Shown: positions 8,264 through 17,201, numbered from the stretch's first letter. The stretch is DNA of 64,000 nt from Chloroflexota bacterium (GCA_019873645.1 JAIOAX010000003.1:62001-126000); one strand, 5' to 3'. Program-made: numbers and translations. Notes: generated from the letters alone by a model not told the origin.

Positions 8264-10873
8264 TTACTTCTGCCACTTCTCATACAGCGCGTCAATGTCC
8301 ACATCTATCCCCCAGATACGCACGCCGTCCAGGTCAATCCAACTGCCGGTCTGTACCAGTGTTTGGCGTTCGGCAGGTACATCCACGAAAGTGACCCGTT
8401 TCGCCGTGATGGATGCCGGTCCATAAGCCGGTTTCTTGATGTAGGCCGCCAAACCGGCAACACGTGCCGTCTGAATGGTTATATCGGCGACGAATGCCTG
8501 CGATAAATCTTTGCTGACCACGCCAAAATCGGCATTCTCGACAGAAACACGCTCGGCGGTCAGGCGACTCATCTCGCCGACCGACAGCCCTTTGTCCCCC
8601 AGATTGACCATGCGCACATCGCGCACCTGCACCTCGGAGCCGCTGACATCCACAGCATCCGCGCCGATGTCGTGAAAGACACAGCGCTCGATCACCCCCT
8701 GCCCGAAGTCCACATCAATACCATCGGAGCGGGTGTCGCCGAACTCCGAATCTACAAACGTAAAACGCGCGCGGATGACATTGAGGCCATCTTCAGCTTG
8801 TGTGTGCACAACGCGGCTGTGTTCCAGGCGAATGGGACTGCGGTAGAACGTGATTCCACCGGTCATCATCCAGCCCTGACGATTGAGCGCATCGGCAGCC
8901 TCAACGGTGACATAACGCCACAGTGAGGGCTGTGTGGCCTCCAGTACCACGATTCCCTGCCATTCTTCCTGCCGGGGACGCAGGAGAATCGGTGCATCCT
9001 CGGCGCCTTCAAAGATCAACGGGCCGGTTGCCAGCAGAAAATTTTCTGCGCCGAAAGTGAGCGTTGTCCCCGGCGCAAGGCGCAAGCCATAGCCTTCCGG
9101 CAGCCGTAAATCGCCCCTCACATCCCACACGCCCGGCGGGATGGTCAACATCTGCGCCTCGGTATCCACGCGCAGATAGGGATGCTGCGCCAGCGCCTCG
9201 GCCAGCGTCGGCAATGTCGGGCGCGGGCCGCTCGCCAAAGGCGGCGGATAGACCGGCATTATCGTCTGCGTGACGGTCTGCGTCACGCCCCAGACGCGCG
9301 TGACCAGCTTGAGCGTTGCATCGGTCATCACGGCGGGGATCGTGAATGTGATGTAAGGCAAGGTGCGCGCGTCCTCGCGCAGCGGCGCCAGAACCGGCGG
9401 GTCCGCGCTAACCAGCCCCTCGGCTTTCCATGCAGCACCGGCAGGGATGAATTCATCGCCAATGGTCATCCCCACCAGCTCAACCGGCAAATCCATCAAA
9501 TTGCCTACCCGCAGCGACAACGTCCCTTCCGCCACGTTCTCGTCTTCACCCAGGTAAGCATAAACCATTTGCGCCGGCGTCAGCCGCTGACGATTCAAAT
9601 CCTGGCGCTTCCGCAACCAATCCCACGGCGGTGTCAGCGCGTCCGCGCCGAATTCCGGCGTCAGCGCCGCGGTGTATGCCGCAAACTGCGGCCCCAATTC
9701 GGCCTCCAACGCCTCCACGTACCCCGGCTGGCTTATCCGCCACAGTTCCCGCGCATAAGCGGCTTGCAGATGCGGGTCATCGTAAAACGCCGAAGCGGGC
9801 AGTCCCACCTGGGTAAAATCCAGCTCCGGTGAGAAAGGATCAGAATCGAAGGAGATCGGCTCAAGGCGCGCGGTCACGGGGTTATAGGCATAGCGCAGAT
9901 TGTGCCAGATCAAGCCGTGCGGCGCGTCCCAGAGGTCCGAAAGGGCCAGGAATTTCCCCATGGCCTCCATATCGAAAACCTCCGACGCGGTCAGCTTTCC
10001 GTCCCAAAAGCCACGCAACAGGCCAATAGCCGCATCTCGTTGCGCCTGCAAAGCGGGCGAGGCCCTCACCCGCCCCACGTTGAACTCGTCCACGATGTAA
10101 AAACGCTCAATGCCGGGGGGGATCACCTGATCGTCATAATATGCCCGCGCCCTCCAAAGCAAATCTTCAGCATAACGGACAATCACACCTTCGCGGCGCT
10201 GCTGCGACTCCAAGAGTTCCTTCGCAAACCCTTCTTCCAGCGCGTAAATGCCCTTGTCCTCGCCGTTCAACACCACGCGGACAAACCCATACCCCACACT
10301 TAGCACACCTTCACGGCGCATAGCGCGGTGGAACAACCATTCGTTCAAATACGTGCGCATTGAAGGATCGTGAATCGAAAAAACGCGCATCCCGTCGAGG
10401 TAGCCGTCGCCGCGCAATTCCACGCGAAACGACCACTTATCGCCGACCAGGTGATCGGCCCAGTCTCCCTTGAGGCGCGCCCTGGCGGAAAGCGTCATGC
10501 CACGCCAGTGCAACGTCGCCGGTACAAAGTCGCTGTCTTCCGCCAGCAAAATCCACAGTTTTAACGCTTCCTGACGTTTGGCTTCGATTTTCGCAAAATC
10601 ATCGGGCGCGATGTCTATGTAAAGCGTCTCCAGTACATCCCCGCGTTCCGGCATGGTGGGTGTAGGTGTAGGGCGCGGGGTAGAGGTAGGAACAAGCGGC
10701 GCAGGCGTTTGAGGAGCAAGCGTCGCCGTGGAGGATGGCAAGGATGCAGTATGCAGGGGCGCGACAATCCACACCGTTGCCACCCCGGCAGCAAAGGCCA
10801 GCAATAACAACAGCATCAAAATCGGCGGGTGCGCCCATAAAGGTTCACGCCGACGCTGTTGTATCATCCTCAT
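8264..10873 (-). CDS. CotH-family protein kinase with C-terminal beta-helix
   Basis: CotH proteins are atypical kinases that phosphorylate secreted or coat proteins. This 869-residue member has an N-terminal membrane anchor (about 18-40), a Thr/Pro stalk (45-74), and a CotH domain (about 80-430) with RLKGDWADH (134-141), KWSFRVEL, VVLNGEDKGIYALEE (200-213) and the acidic SFDSDPF (341-347). The basic and acidic residues expected for nucleotide and metal binding are therefore present. A beta-sandwich follows (about 440-580), then a right-handed parallel beta-helix (about 600-850) with repeated short rungs (DSEFGDTRSDGIDVDF, ERCVFHDIGADAVDVSG). The start ATG overlaps the stop of the VTC gene as ATGA, so the two are translated together. 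The beta-helix may recognise a carbohydrate or a surface protein; its target is not known. Confidence 0.8.
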   Translation of the reverse strand: MRMIQQRRREPLWAHPPILMLLLLLAFAAGVATVWIVAPLHTASLPSSTATLAPQTPAPLVPTSTPRPTPTPTMPERGDVLETLYIDIAPDDFAKIEAKRQEALKLWILLAEDSDFVPATLHWRGMTLSARARLKGDWADHLVGDKWSFRVELRGDGYLDGMRVFSIHDPSMRTYLNEWLFHRAMRREGVLSVGYGFVRVVLNGEDKGIYALEEGFAKELLESQQRREGVIVRYAEDLLWRARAYYDDQVIPPGIERFYIVDEFNVGRVRASPALQAQRDAAIGLLRGFWDGKLTASEVFDMEAMGKFLALSDLWDAPHGLIWHNLRYAYNPVTARLEPISFDSDPFSPELDFTQVGLPASAFYDDPHLQAAYARELWRISQPGYVEALEAELGPQFAAYTAALTPEFGADALTPPWDWLRKRQDLNRQRLTPAQMVYAYLGEDENVAEGTLSLRVGNLMDLPVELVGMTIGDEFIPAGAAWKAEGLVSADPPVLAPLREDARTLPYITFTIPAVMTDATLKLVTRVWGVTQTVTQTIMPVYPPPLASGPRPTLPTLAEALAQHPYLRVDTEAQMLTIPPGVWDVRGDLRLPEGYGLRLAPGTTLTFGAENFLLATGPLIFEGAEDAPILLRPRQEEWQGIVVLEATQPSLWRYVTVEAADALNRQGWMMTGGITFYRSPIRLEHSRVVHTQAEDGLNVIRARFTFVDSEFGDTRSDGIDVDFGQGVIERCVFHDIGADAVDVSGSEVQVRDVRMVNLGDKGLSVGEMSRLTAERVSVENADFGVVSKDLSQAFVADITIQTARVAGLAAYIKKPAYGPASITAKRVTFVDVPAERQTLVQTGSWIDLDGVRIWGIDVDIDALYEKWQK

Positions 10874-11718
10874 ATCATCACCCCCTGCACATACTTTGAG
10901 AAGCGGTCTACCGGCGCAGGGAAGCGCGCCAGCGCATCGGAGAGCCGCCGGTAATCCGCGTCATTAGGAGACGCCTTCAATTCGACCACCAGCGGTGCAG
11001 CCATGAACGCCGGGCGGGTTAAATTCGGGCGGGTCATCGCGCGTTGATCGTAGGCGCGCAGCGCCGTGTCAATCGTCAGCCGCAATGCGCCGTCAGGTGT
11101 GGCGTAATATGCGCGCCAATAGTGATTGATGAGCGTGGGGATGACGAAGGTATCCAACCACGGCAAGGCTGCCGGCGTCACCGCAGCCCGCAGCGCATGC
11201 ACAAACGCCGGCCATGTCAGCTCCTCAAGGTCAAAAACGCCTGTCACCGTGCCGATTTCCTTCCAGCCGACCATGCCACGCTTACGTTTAAGTTCAAGAT
11301 TGCCGCCAACGATGTGAACATTATCCGCGCCATACCAGCGCAGGCGCAATTTGTCCCGTTCTCCAACGCCACTGAGGTTGGCATTAAGGCCCTCGTAATA
11401 CGCCGTATCCAGGTAAACATTGTTGACCTGACGCGGCGGATAAGTCATCCGCCACTGCGCCGGATGTAACCGCACCCACGCTTCTACCTCCGCCTGCCAG
11501 TATGCCGGCAGTGGGATTTTCACCTCATAACGGGGAGGGGTACAAGTTAAAGGTTGGGGAGTGGGGACTGGGGATTGGGAATTAGGGACTGGGGATTGGG
11601 AATTGGGGATTGGGGATTGAGGATTGGGAGTTATGGTCTGTAAAATATCCATCATCTCACTCATTTGCTGATTCGCCGATTCTCTGATTCGCTCATTCGC
11701 TGATTCGCCACTCACCAT
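10870..11718 (-). CDS. VTC-domain polyphosphate-polymerase-like protein
   Basis: VTC domains polymerise polyphosphate from ATP in a tunnel lined by basic residues. The 282-residue product carries this fold from about residue 63 onward: YEVKI (64-68), NNVYLDT (99-105), KLRLRWYG (123-130), LELKRKRG (141-148), [17 protein letters not shown] and a late ELKAS. Their spacing and charge match the tunnel pattern of the family, so it is probably active. There is no transmembrane segment; the adjacent DUF4956 protein may be the membrane partner. The first 60 residues (repeated SPxPNSQ) come from two blocks of short repeats. No ATG or GTG lies between the repeats and the domain, so part of the repeat must be translated. 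It overlaps the upstream CotH-like gene by 7 bp and the downstream CotH gene by 4 bp. Confidence 0.82.
   Translation of the reverse strand: MVSGESANERIRESANQQMSEMMDILQTITPNPQSPIPNSQSPVPNSQSPVPTPQPLTCTPPRYEVKIPLPAYWQAEVEAWVRLHPAQWRMTYPPRQVNNVYLDTAYYEGLNANLSGVGERDKLRLRWYGADNVHIVGGNLELKRKRGMVGWKEIGTVTGVFDLEELTWPAFVHALRAAVTPAALPWLDTFVIPTLINHYWRAYYATPDGALRLTIDTALRAYDQRAMTRPNLTRPAFMAAPLVVELKASPNDADYRRLSDALARFPAPVDRFSKYVQGVMI
11553..11631. repeat. Short tandem repeat (ggggattg units) coding the VTC N-terminus
   Basis: Degenerate 7-8 bp units of the ggggattg/ggggact type, fully open in the VTC frame on the minus strand. The same family occurs at 33565-33602. Confidence 0.85.
11658..11709. repeat. 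Short tandem repeat (gctgattc units)
   Basis: Octamer units as at 8180-8262 and 61912-61972. They code the first residues of the VTC protein ([10 protein letters not shown]) and lie at its junction with the preceding gene. Confidence 0.85.
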
Positions 11719-13235
11719 TCCACCGGCACAGCAATCTGCGCCTCCAGTCCCCAGATGCGCGTGATCACGTTCACGGTCTCCGGCGTCCTGAAGGCAGCCG
11801 CCGGCAACGCCGTCAGCGGGACATGCACGGTGACAGATCGTGCAACGTCTCCGGTCTGCGCCGGCAAGATGAGGCCATCGGCAGCCTCAAGCAGGCGCGC
11901 GCGATCTGCGTCAAGCACCCAGGCAGGATCAAGCGGCAGCCGCACCCGTTCCCCTACATCCAGAGCGAGCACCTCCACCGGGAATGGTGTGACATTGGCG
12001 AAGGTGAGCTGCCATCCTCCCTCAAGTTCCGTGATGGTAGCGACAAGAGGACGCACAGGCGCGACAAATGCTCGCATGCGAGCCTGATGTTCGGCAAGGG
12101 TTTCAGCGGACGAAACGGCCGCGTCGGTACGCCAATCCTCGCCCTGTTGCAATGTTGCCAGGAATGTCGGACTGCCAAACGCCATGAGTGCCTGCGCGTA
12201 GGCCCGCCGGATGGCCGGGTCGGCGGTGAAGGCTTCCGGCAACGCCAATACTGCGCCGGGCAAGGCGCTGCTGCCGATAGGCGTGAAGCGACGGGTGGCC
12301 GGATCGTAGAGCAAATACAGCGACCGCCAATCCAGTGTCGGCGTGCCACGCCAGAGCATGGTTAGGGCCATAAAATCGGCCAGGGTTTGGGGATCGAAGA
12401 GTGTGGACGGCGCATAAATTCCCTGCTCCACGCCATGCAGGAGACGCACCACATCGGCGCGAATGGCGGCAAGCTCAGAATCATCACGCGCGTCATTGTC
12501 ACTGCGAAAGACGACGATCCGGGCATAGGCAAAACTGCCGTCCGGCACAAGAGGCTGCGCTTCAAGATACGCGCGCCGGTCGAAAGCCACGATCACACTC
12601 TGCGCCGGGAAGCCCTGGGCTTGCAACGAAGCCACCGACGGGATTTCTTCCACCAGGTACATCCCCCACCCCGTCCCGTTGACGGTGAGGTGAACGTAAT
12701 AGCTCGCCGTCGTGGGAAGATGACGCGCCCGCAACGCCGCCCGGTACGTCAGGCTGAAATACGTCGTCTCGGCGGCGGGCCACAGAATAAACCGGGACAG
12801 GTCACGCAGCGTCTTCCCATCACGGAGCACCACGACCAAAGGCCAGCGGGTCCCCGTCAACGCCGCCGCCTCGATCTCCGGCAAATGCATATCCACATCC
12901 ACAGTCTTGCCGTCGAGCGTCAACCGCGCGGGGACGGCCTCTGCGGCCTCTGCGAGATGCGCGCCGATTTCCAATGCTCGGGCGCGTTGCGTCGCCAGCT
13001 TTTGCATATTGGCGAATTTACAATCCACGTACAGCGTGGGGATGTCGGCGCGGGTCGCCCATGCCTGCAACACCACACGCGGAGCGCGCCAGAAGCGGGT
13101 CATCCAATCCGCCAGATGGCGATGCCATCCGCCGTTCCCAACGAGCCAGCCCGCTCCAAAAACCAGCAGCAGCGCCACCGCCCACAGCCACCTTACAGAC
13201 GCACGGGAAGCCGGCTGTGATTTCGTGATGCGCAC
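11712..13235 (-). CDS. Degenerate CotH-like membrane-anchored protein (probable pseudokinase)
   Basis: This 507-residue protein is a paralogue of the beta-helix CotH protein two genes downstream, lacking the beta-helix. It has an N-terminal anchor (14-34), a CotH-like region (65-410) and the same C-terminal beta-sandwich (PFPVEVLALDVG, VNVITRIWGLE against VTRVWGV in the paralogue). Aligned by eye, KGDW of the paralogue becomes LPEI (118-121) and the acidic FDSD becomes GSSA (321-324), while VNGTGWGMYLVEE (185-197) is kept. Catalytic residues are thus lost and the fold retained, as expected of a pseudokinase that regulates or scaffolds. The GTG start follows the TAA of the DUF4956 gene with no gap, indicating tight coupling. 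The frame is intact, so it is not a decayed gene. Confidence 0.72.
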   Translation of the reverse strand: MRITKSQPASRASVRWLWAVALLLVFGAGWLVGNGGWHRHLADWMTRFWRAPRVVLQAWATRADIPTLYVDCKFANMQKLATQRARALEIGAHLAEAAEAVPARLTLDGKTVDVDMHLPEIEAAALTGTRWPLVVVLRDGKTLRDLSRFILWPAAETTYFSLTYRAALRARHLPTTASYYVHLTVNGTGWGMYLVEEIPSVASLQAQGFPAQSVIVAFDRRAYLEAQPLVPDGSFAYARIVVFRSDNDARDDSELAAIRADVVRLLHGVEQGIYAPSTLFDPQTLADFMALTMLWRGTPTLDWRSLYLLYDPATRRFTPIGSSALPGAVLALPEAFTADPAIRRAYAQALMAFGSPTFLATLQQGEDWRTDAAVSSAETLAEHQARMRAFVAPVRPLVATITELEGGWQLTFANVTPFPVEVLALDVGERVRLPLDPAWVLDADRARLLEAADGLILPAQTGDVARSVTVHVPLTALPAAAFRTPETVNVITRIWGLEAQIAVPVEW

Positions 13236-13901
13236 TTAGCCTCCCAACATCTGTTCGGGCTGCAAAAAGCTGATCTCGGCGACGGGGAAACGCGCCTTGA
13301 GAGCATCCAGCAGGCCGTTAAGCGTGCGCGGATCGGCACACTCGACGAAGTAGGTCAACTGCATAGCGCCGTCGCGGCTGTCAAGGCGGCGAAAATCCAC
13401 CGCATTCACATGTTCCAGCAGGCATGCGTTCACCTGCTCGAATAACGACGGGCCGGCCTCTTGCACAAGCACGTTCAGGTAAAGGTTGCTATCGCGGCGC
13501 CGACGGCTCAACAACATTCGCACGGCCATATACCCTAGCAGCAGCACCACACCCACTACAGTAGGCCAGCGCTGCTCGGCACCCATTCCCAATCCGATGG
13601 CTAAAGCCATGAACAAAAACAGCAATTCTTCCGGTTCCTTAATGGCGGTGCGGAAGCGCATAATGGACAGGGCACCCACCATCCCCAGTGAGAGCGCCAG
13701 CGACGACTTGATGATCGTGATCACCAGCGTCGTCGTGAGCGTCAACACAGGCAACAGGTAGGCGAACTTGCGCCGGTTGGCGAGCGATTGTCCGTAATGC
13801 TCGTAGTACCAGGCGACACACAGGCTCAAAACCAGCCCCAACACCATATTGAGCGCAACCGACGCAACCGATAAGACCGGCGGTGTAATCCAGTTTCCCA
13901 T
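13236..13901 (-). CDS. DUF4956 membrane protein
   Basis: The 221-residue product has four hydrophobic helices in the first 130 residues, then a soluble domain of about 85 residues with an alternating beta-alpha pattern. The conserved DUF4956 segment is visible: SSLALSLGMVGALSIMRFR followed by TAIKEPEELLFLFMALAIG. DUF4956 genes are known to occur beside VTC-domain and CotH-family genes, which is exactly the arrangement here. The biochemical role of the family is not established. A membrane channel or anchor for polyphosphate or for the kinase is an inference. It opens the operon, with an AGGAG ribosome site five bases before ATG 13901. Short repeats begin immediately upstream, at 13911. Confidence 0.85.
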   Translation of the reverse strand: MGNWITPPVLSVASVALNMVLGLVLSLCVAWYYEHYGQSLANRRKFAYLLPVLTLTTTLVITIIKSSLALSLGMVGALSIMRFRTAIKEPEELLFLFMALAIGLGMGAEQRWPTVVGVVLLLGYMAVRMLLSRRRRDSNLYLNVLVQEAGPSLFEQVNACLLEHVNAVDFRRLDSRDGAMQLTYFVECADPRTLNGLLDALKARFPVAEISFLQPEQMLGG

Positions 13902-13910
13902 AAATCTCCT

Positions 13911-13940
13911 GTAGTCAAATAGTCAGATAGTCGAGTAGTC
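13911..13940. repeat. Short tandem repeat (atagtcag units)
   Basis: Four degenerate copies of tagtca/gatagtc. It forms the upstream region of the DUF4956 gene and codes the last residues of the Ogt protein. Similar blocks lie at 42042-42076 and 60228-60262. Confidence 0.75.
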
Positions 13941-14489
13941 TATACCGGTCGAGCTGTTTAGTCCATTGACCTGGAGATGCAGTTGTAGCCCCGCCTGCTC
14001 CAGTTCTAACAGGGCGGCCTTACGTTCTATGCCCGCCGCGTAACCGGTGAGCGCGCCGTTGCGTCCCACGACCCGGTGGCATGGGACAATGATCGCCACC
14101 GGATTGGCGCCCACCGCCTGTCCGACCGCTTGAAACGCCCGCGGACGTTCGATTTCCATCGCAATCTCGCCGTAGGTCAGCGTCTTGCCGTAGGGGATGG
14201 TGAGCAATTCCGCCCACACGGCCCGCTGAAACGGCGTCCCGCGCAGGTCAAGCGGCACGCCGAACTCCTGTAAGCGCTGCGCGAAGTAATCTGCCAGTTG
14301 CGCGACAGCAGCCTGCAATATCGGACTATCCCCGGCCGTCGGCGCGGCGACCCCATAGCGGGTCAGACGGCGCACCTCGGCGGAAGACGGAGAGTCACCA
14401 AACCCCAGGCCGCACAGTCCGGTTTCCGTTGCGCACAGCCACAACGGCCCTAACGCACTTGTCATGGTGGTCAAAACACAAGCTTCCAT
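13923..14489 (-). CDS. ogt: Methylated-DNA--protein-cysteine methyltransferase
   Basis: This enzyme removes methyl groups from O6-methylguanine in DNA, transferring them irreversibly to its own cysteine. The 188-residue product has the catalytic segment IVPCHRVVGRNGALTGYAAG near 135-155 and the DNA-binding helix region TPFQRAVWAELLTIPYGKTLTYGEIA, both diagnostic. I choose ATG 14489, because GAGGTG lies at a suitable distance before it; ATG 14501 is the alternative. The last residues (NSSTGIDYSTI) are coded by repeat DNA, so the C-terminus may have been extended by the repeat. It acts alone; neighbours are not functionally related. Confidence 0.93.
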   Translation of the reverse strand: MEACVLTTMTSALGPLWLCATETGLCGLGFGDSPSSAEVRRLTRYGVAAPTAGDSPILQAAVAQLADYFAQRLQEFGVPLDLRGTPFQRAVWAELLTIPYGKTLTYGEIAMEIERPRAFQAVGQAVGANPVAIIVPCHRVVGRNGALTGYAAGIERKAALLELEQAGLQLHLQVNGLNSSTGIDYSTI

Positions 14490-14587
14490 CGTGCACCTCA
14501 TTCAACAACATGCATCAGCAGCGATTATACCGCACAAACAGAAAAAAATCTGCTCCACCTGCTCAATCCGCCGATGAAAACAGCCCG

Positions 14588-16357
14588 TCAATCGCCACGC
14601 GGCAGCGGCGTAAGCGTCCACAGTGCGCCTGTCGGCGTCGCCAGTAACACGCGCCGCGCGGGCCACGCCGCATACTCCAGAACCTCCACTTCATAACTCC
14701 CATCGAGGCGCGCCGTCAGGCGATACGGCTCATAACCCTGCGCCAGCGCCGCCGCGACGATTGCCCGTCCATCGGCGGCCAGGCCGGTTTGAGGGAAACC
14801 GTGCGCCAGCACATTTTCAACAGTCGTCAGCAAAGCATCCGCCGTCTCCAGGGCGTCGCCGTTCACCGCCTCCCCCACCATCACCAGCAGCAGTTCCAGC
14901 GTCACCGGCTCGGCTGCGCGTGGCCGGCGCACAAAATCCGCCGTGATGTTCAAGCGTGCGCCTGCCTGCGGATTGAACAAAATTCCTTCCAGGAAATGCG
15001 CTCCAAAATCATAAGCCAGTTGATAAGCGCGCAGCGTTTCCATCAAACGCAGTTCGATTTCCAGGCGCGTCAGGTCTTGCGGCTGCATCGGCTGTGTATC
15101 CAGCCACGCCTCCCATTGTCGCGCAAAGGTCGGCCAATCCGGCTCGCCGAGCGCGCGCAAAGCCACATTCAGCCATGCCTCGGCGTCGGTCTCATCCGGC
15201 GCGGGCGCACGGCAGAATGTCTCCAAACCTGCCCACCCGTGCCGTTCTACCAGATAGGTGATCAAAGCGCCGGCCTCGCGATAGCTGACCTCGTGCTGTT
15301 GCGCGTAGAAGTCTTCGGTAAGCTGCGTAAGGGGGATATAGTATGCAGACGCGCGCAACGCCGCCGCATCCCGCGCCAACGGCCCTGCCCAATAATGCCC
15401 CCCGGCCATGTAGACGGCTAACCCTTCGCGCACCACCGGAGGCGCCATCTGACAACCTAACGCCGTATCCAGACGATGGGTCAACTCGTGGCGCAGTACC
15501 ATGCCGAGGTTTATCGGCGTGTATTGCCTGTCGGTGTAGGAGACGGCGACCCATTCCCATGAAGCATACCCCCCCTGCCCGATCACCCGATCCAGCAAGT
15601 AAATGTCCAGGGTCTCGGCCGACACGCCAAAACGCGCAGTGGTGTCGGCACAGGCAGCTTCGACAATAGCGGTGATCGCCGGGAGATCGCGTTCGGCCGC
15701 CGAACCGGTGAGGTAATGCAGGTGCACGCCGGAGAGCTGTGTTTGTTCCCAATGCGCCAGCCGCTCCGGCAGCGGACGTGTGGCAGCGGGAAGCGGGGTG
15801 ATAGAAAGCGTCAGGGTGTTATCCGTCGGATCGGGATCAGAGACGGTTGGCGGCAGGAGCAAGGTAAATGTGAAGGGGATGGCCACCGTCGTTTCCGGCA
15901 GGCGCCATGCCCAGTAGAAACGCGCCTGTAACCGCTCGTCCAGTCCCACCAGGTCAACCGGCATCGTCAAGATCGCGCCATCCGCCAGCGTCCACGTGAG
16001 GGTCAATGGCCCGCCGACATTCTCCGGCAGACGCGGGTCTACATCCACGCTGACCCAATCGCCGGCATACAGAGGCCAGGGGAAAAAGTGCACGCCCTCA
16101 AGCTCCAGACCCGGTCCTTGAGGAAGCGGCGTCGGGGTGGGGAATGGCGTCGCCGTCGGGGGCGCAGGAGTCTGGGTTGACACAGGCGTCGGCCTCGCTG
16201 TGGGGAGCGGTGTGAAGGAGGGTACCACCGTCGCCGTGTCCGGCGGTGGAGAAGACGACGGAGATGGAATCAACAGATTGCACGCCAGGCACAGCAACAC
16301 GAGCCAGATAAAATTGAGGTTGTGCTTAGTTTTCTTTAACGTATGAGCGTGAACCAT
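14588..16357 (-). CDS. Lipoprotein with gluzincin-type zinc metallopeptidase domain
   Basis: The 589-residue product has a leader ending in the lipobox CLAC (residues 23-26), a long Thr/Pro stalk (to about 82), a beta-sandwich (about 85-190), and a peptidase-like domain with VLRHELTHRLDTALG near 290 and EGLAVYMAGGH about 20 residues later. HExxH plus a downstream glutamate in EGLA is the zinc site of gluzincin (peptidase MA-like) enzymes, so it is probably an active surface peptidase; the substrate is unknown. The C-terminal 150 residues show no recognised domain. GAGAGG lies almost directly against the ATG, an unusually short spacing, but no other in-frame ATG precedes the lipobox. Confidence 0.75.
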   Translation of the reverse strand: MVHAHTLKKTKHNLNFIWLVLLCLACNLLIPSPSSSPPPDTATVVPSFTPLPTARPTPVSTQTPAPPTATPFPTPTPLPQGPGLELEGVHFFPWPLYAGDWVSVDVDPRLPENVGGPLTLTWTLADGAILTMPVDLVGLDERLQARFYWAWRLPETTVAIPFTFTLLLPPTVSDPDPTDNTLTLSITPLPAATRPLPERLAHWEQTQLSGVHLHYLTGSAAERDLPAITAIVEAACADTTARFGVSAETLDIYLLDRVIGQGGYASWEWVAVSYTDRQYTPINLGMVLRHELTHRLDTALGCQMAPPVVREGLAVYMAGGHYWAGPLARDAAALRASAYYIPLTQLTEDFYAQQHEVSYREAGALITYLVERHGWAGLETFCRAPAPDETDAEAWLNVALRALGEPDWPTFARQWEAWLDTQPMQPQDLTRLEIELRLMETLRAYQLAYDFGAHFLEGILFNPQAGARLNITADFVRRPRAAEPVTLELLLVMVGEAVNGDALETADALLTTVENVLAHGFPQTGLAADGRAIVAAALAQGYEPYRLTARLDGSYEVEVLEYAAWPARRVLLATPTGALWTLTPLPRGD

Positions 16358-16384
16358 CCTCTCTGGGGTTAAATCCGAGGCGCG

Positions 16385-17185
16385 TTATCCACTTCGTCCT
16401 ACACCGCGCTGCCGGGCGGCCTCAAAAAGGAGAATCGCGGCCGCCATCGCTGCATTGAGCGAATCCACACCCGCCGCCATGGGAATCACCACATGCCGGC
16501 CGGCGGCCAGCGCGCGTCCTTCCGGGCCGGCGCCCTCGGCCTCCCCGCCGACGATCAGGGTGACGCGCTCGCGCCAGTCCACGGCGTCATAAGGTGTGCC
16601 TGCCCCGGCCTCCGCCAGCCACACGGCCGAACCGGCGACGGCAGACCGAATCTCATCCCATGTCGCCCGGCGCAGCGGCAGGTGGAAGTGTGCTCCCATA
16701 CCAGCGCGCACCACCTTCGGGCCGGTATAATCCACCGTCCCCGGCGGCAGCAGCACCTGCGAGACGCCCGCCGCCCAGGCCGTGCGCAACATCGTGCCCA
16801 GGTTGCCGGGGTCGCGGACATTATCGGGGATCAAGGTAAACGGCGCTACCTCGGCGCAACGCAACTGGGGAATCGGCATCACCAGCAAGATACCCTGGGG
16901 TGTTTCGGTATCCGCAAGGGCGCGCATCACTTCGGGCGAGACTTCCCAGGAAGAAGCGGCCCGCGCTGCGCATGCCGCTACAAGGGATTGACCGGCAGGG
17001 CTTGCCGCAAAAGCCTCGGTATAGAAAGCCTCGTGGATAGGCAACCCGGCATCCGACGCTTCTTGCGCCAGGCGCAGCCCTTCCACCACGAACAGGCCCT
17101 CAGCATAACGGCGGCGAGTGCTGCGCTCAAGCGCCTGCACCCGCCGCACACGCTCGTTATTCAGACTGACAATCTTGCCTGTCAA
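16385..17185 (-). CDS. TrmH/SpoU-family RNA 2'-O-methyltransferase
   Basis: The 266-residue product has the two-part build of RlmB/TsnR-like enzymes: a substrate-binding N-terminal domain (VVEGLRLAQEA near 32-42) and a SPOUT domain. The SPOUT domain contains PDNVRDPGNLGTMLRTA (about 126-142), LIVGGEAEGAG and the final motif HVVIPMAAGVDSLNAAMAAAI, which forms the AdoMet knot. It should methylate the ribose of a nucleotide in 23S rRNA or tRNA; the position cannot be told from sequence. It acts in the cytoplasm. The gene stands alone between the metallopeptidase and LysM genes, with a dispersed repeat element immediately upstream. Confidence 0.9.
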   Translation of the reverse strand: MTGKIVSLNNERVRRVQALERSTRRRYAEGLFVVEGLRLAQEASDAGLPIHEAFYTEAFAASPAGQSLVAACAARAASSWEVSPEVMRALADTETPQGILLVMPIPQLRCAEVAPFTLIPDNVRDPGNLGTMLRTAWAAGVSQVLLPPGTVDYTGPKVVRAGMGAHFHLPLRRATWDEIRSAVAGSAVWLAEAGAGTPYDAVDWRERVTLIVGGEAEGAGPEGRALAAGRHVVIPMAAGVDSLNAAMAAAILLFEAARQRGVGRSG

Positions 17186-17201
17186 TGACTATGAATCAGT
17201 C

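Noticed and set aside
11712..13235. Decayed pseudogene of CotH
   Set aside because: The frame is intact for 507 codons, with leader, fold motifs and tight gene junctions kept; loss is limited to catalytic residues.
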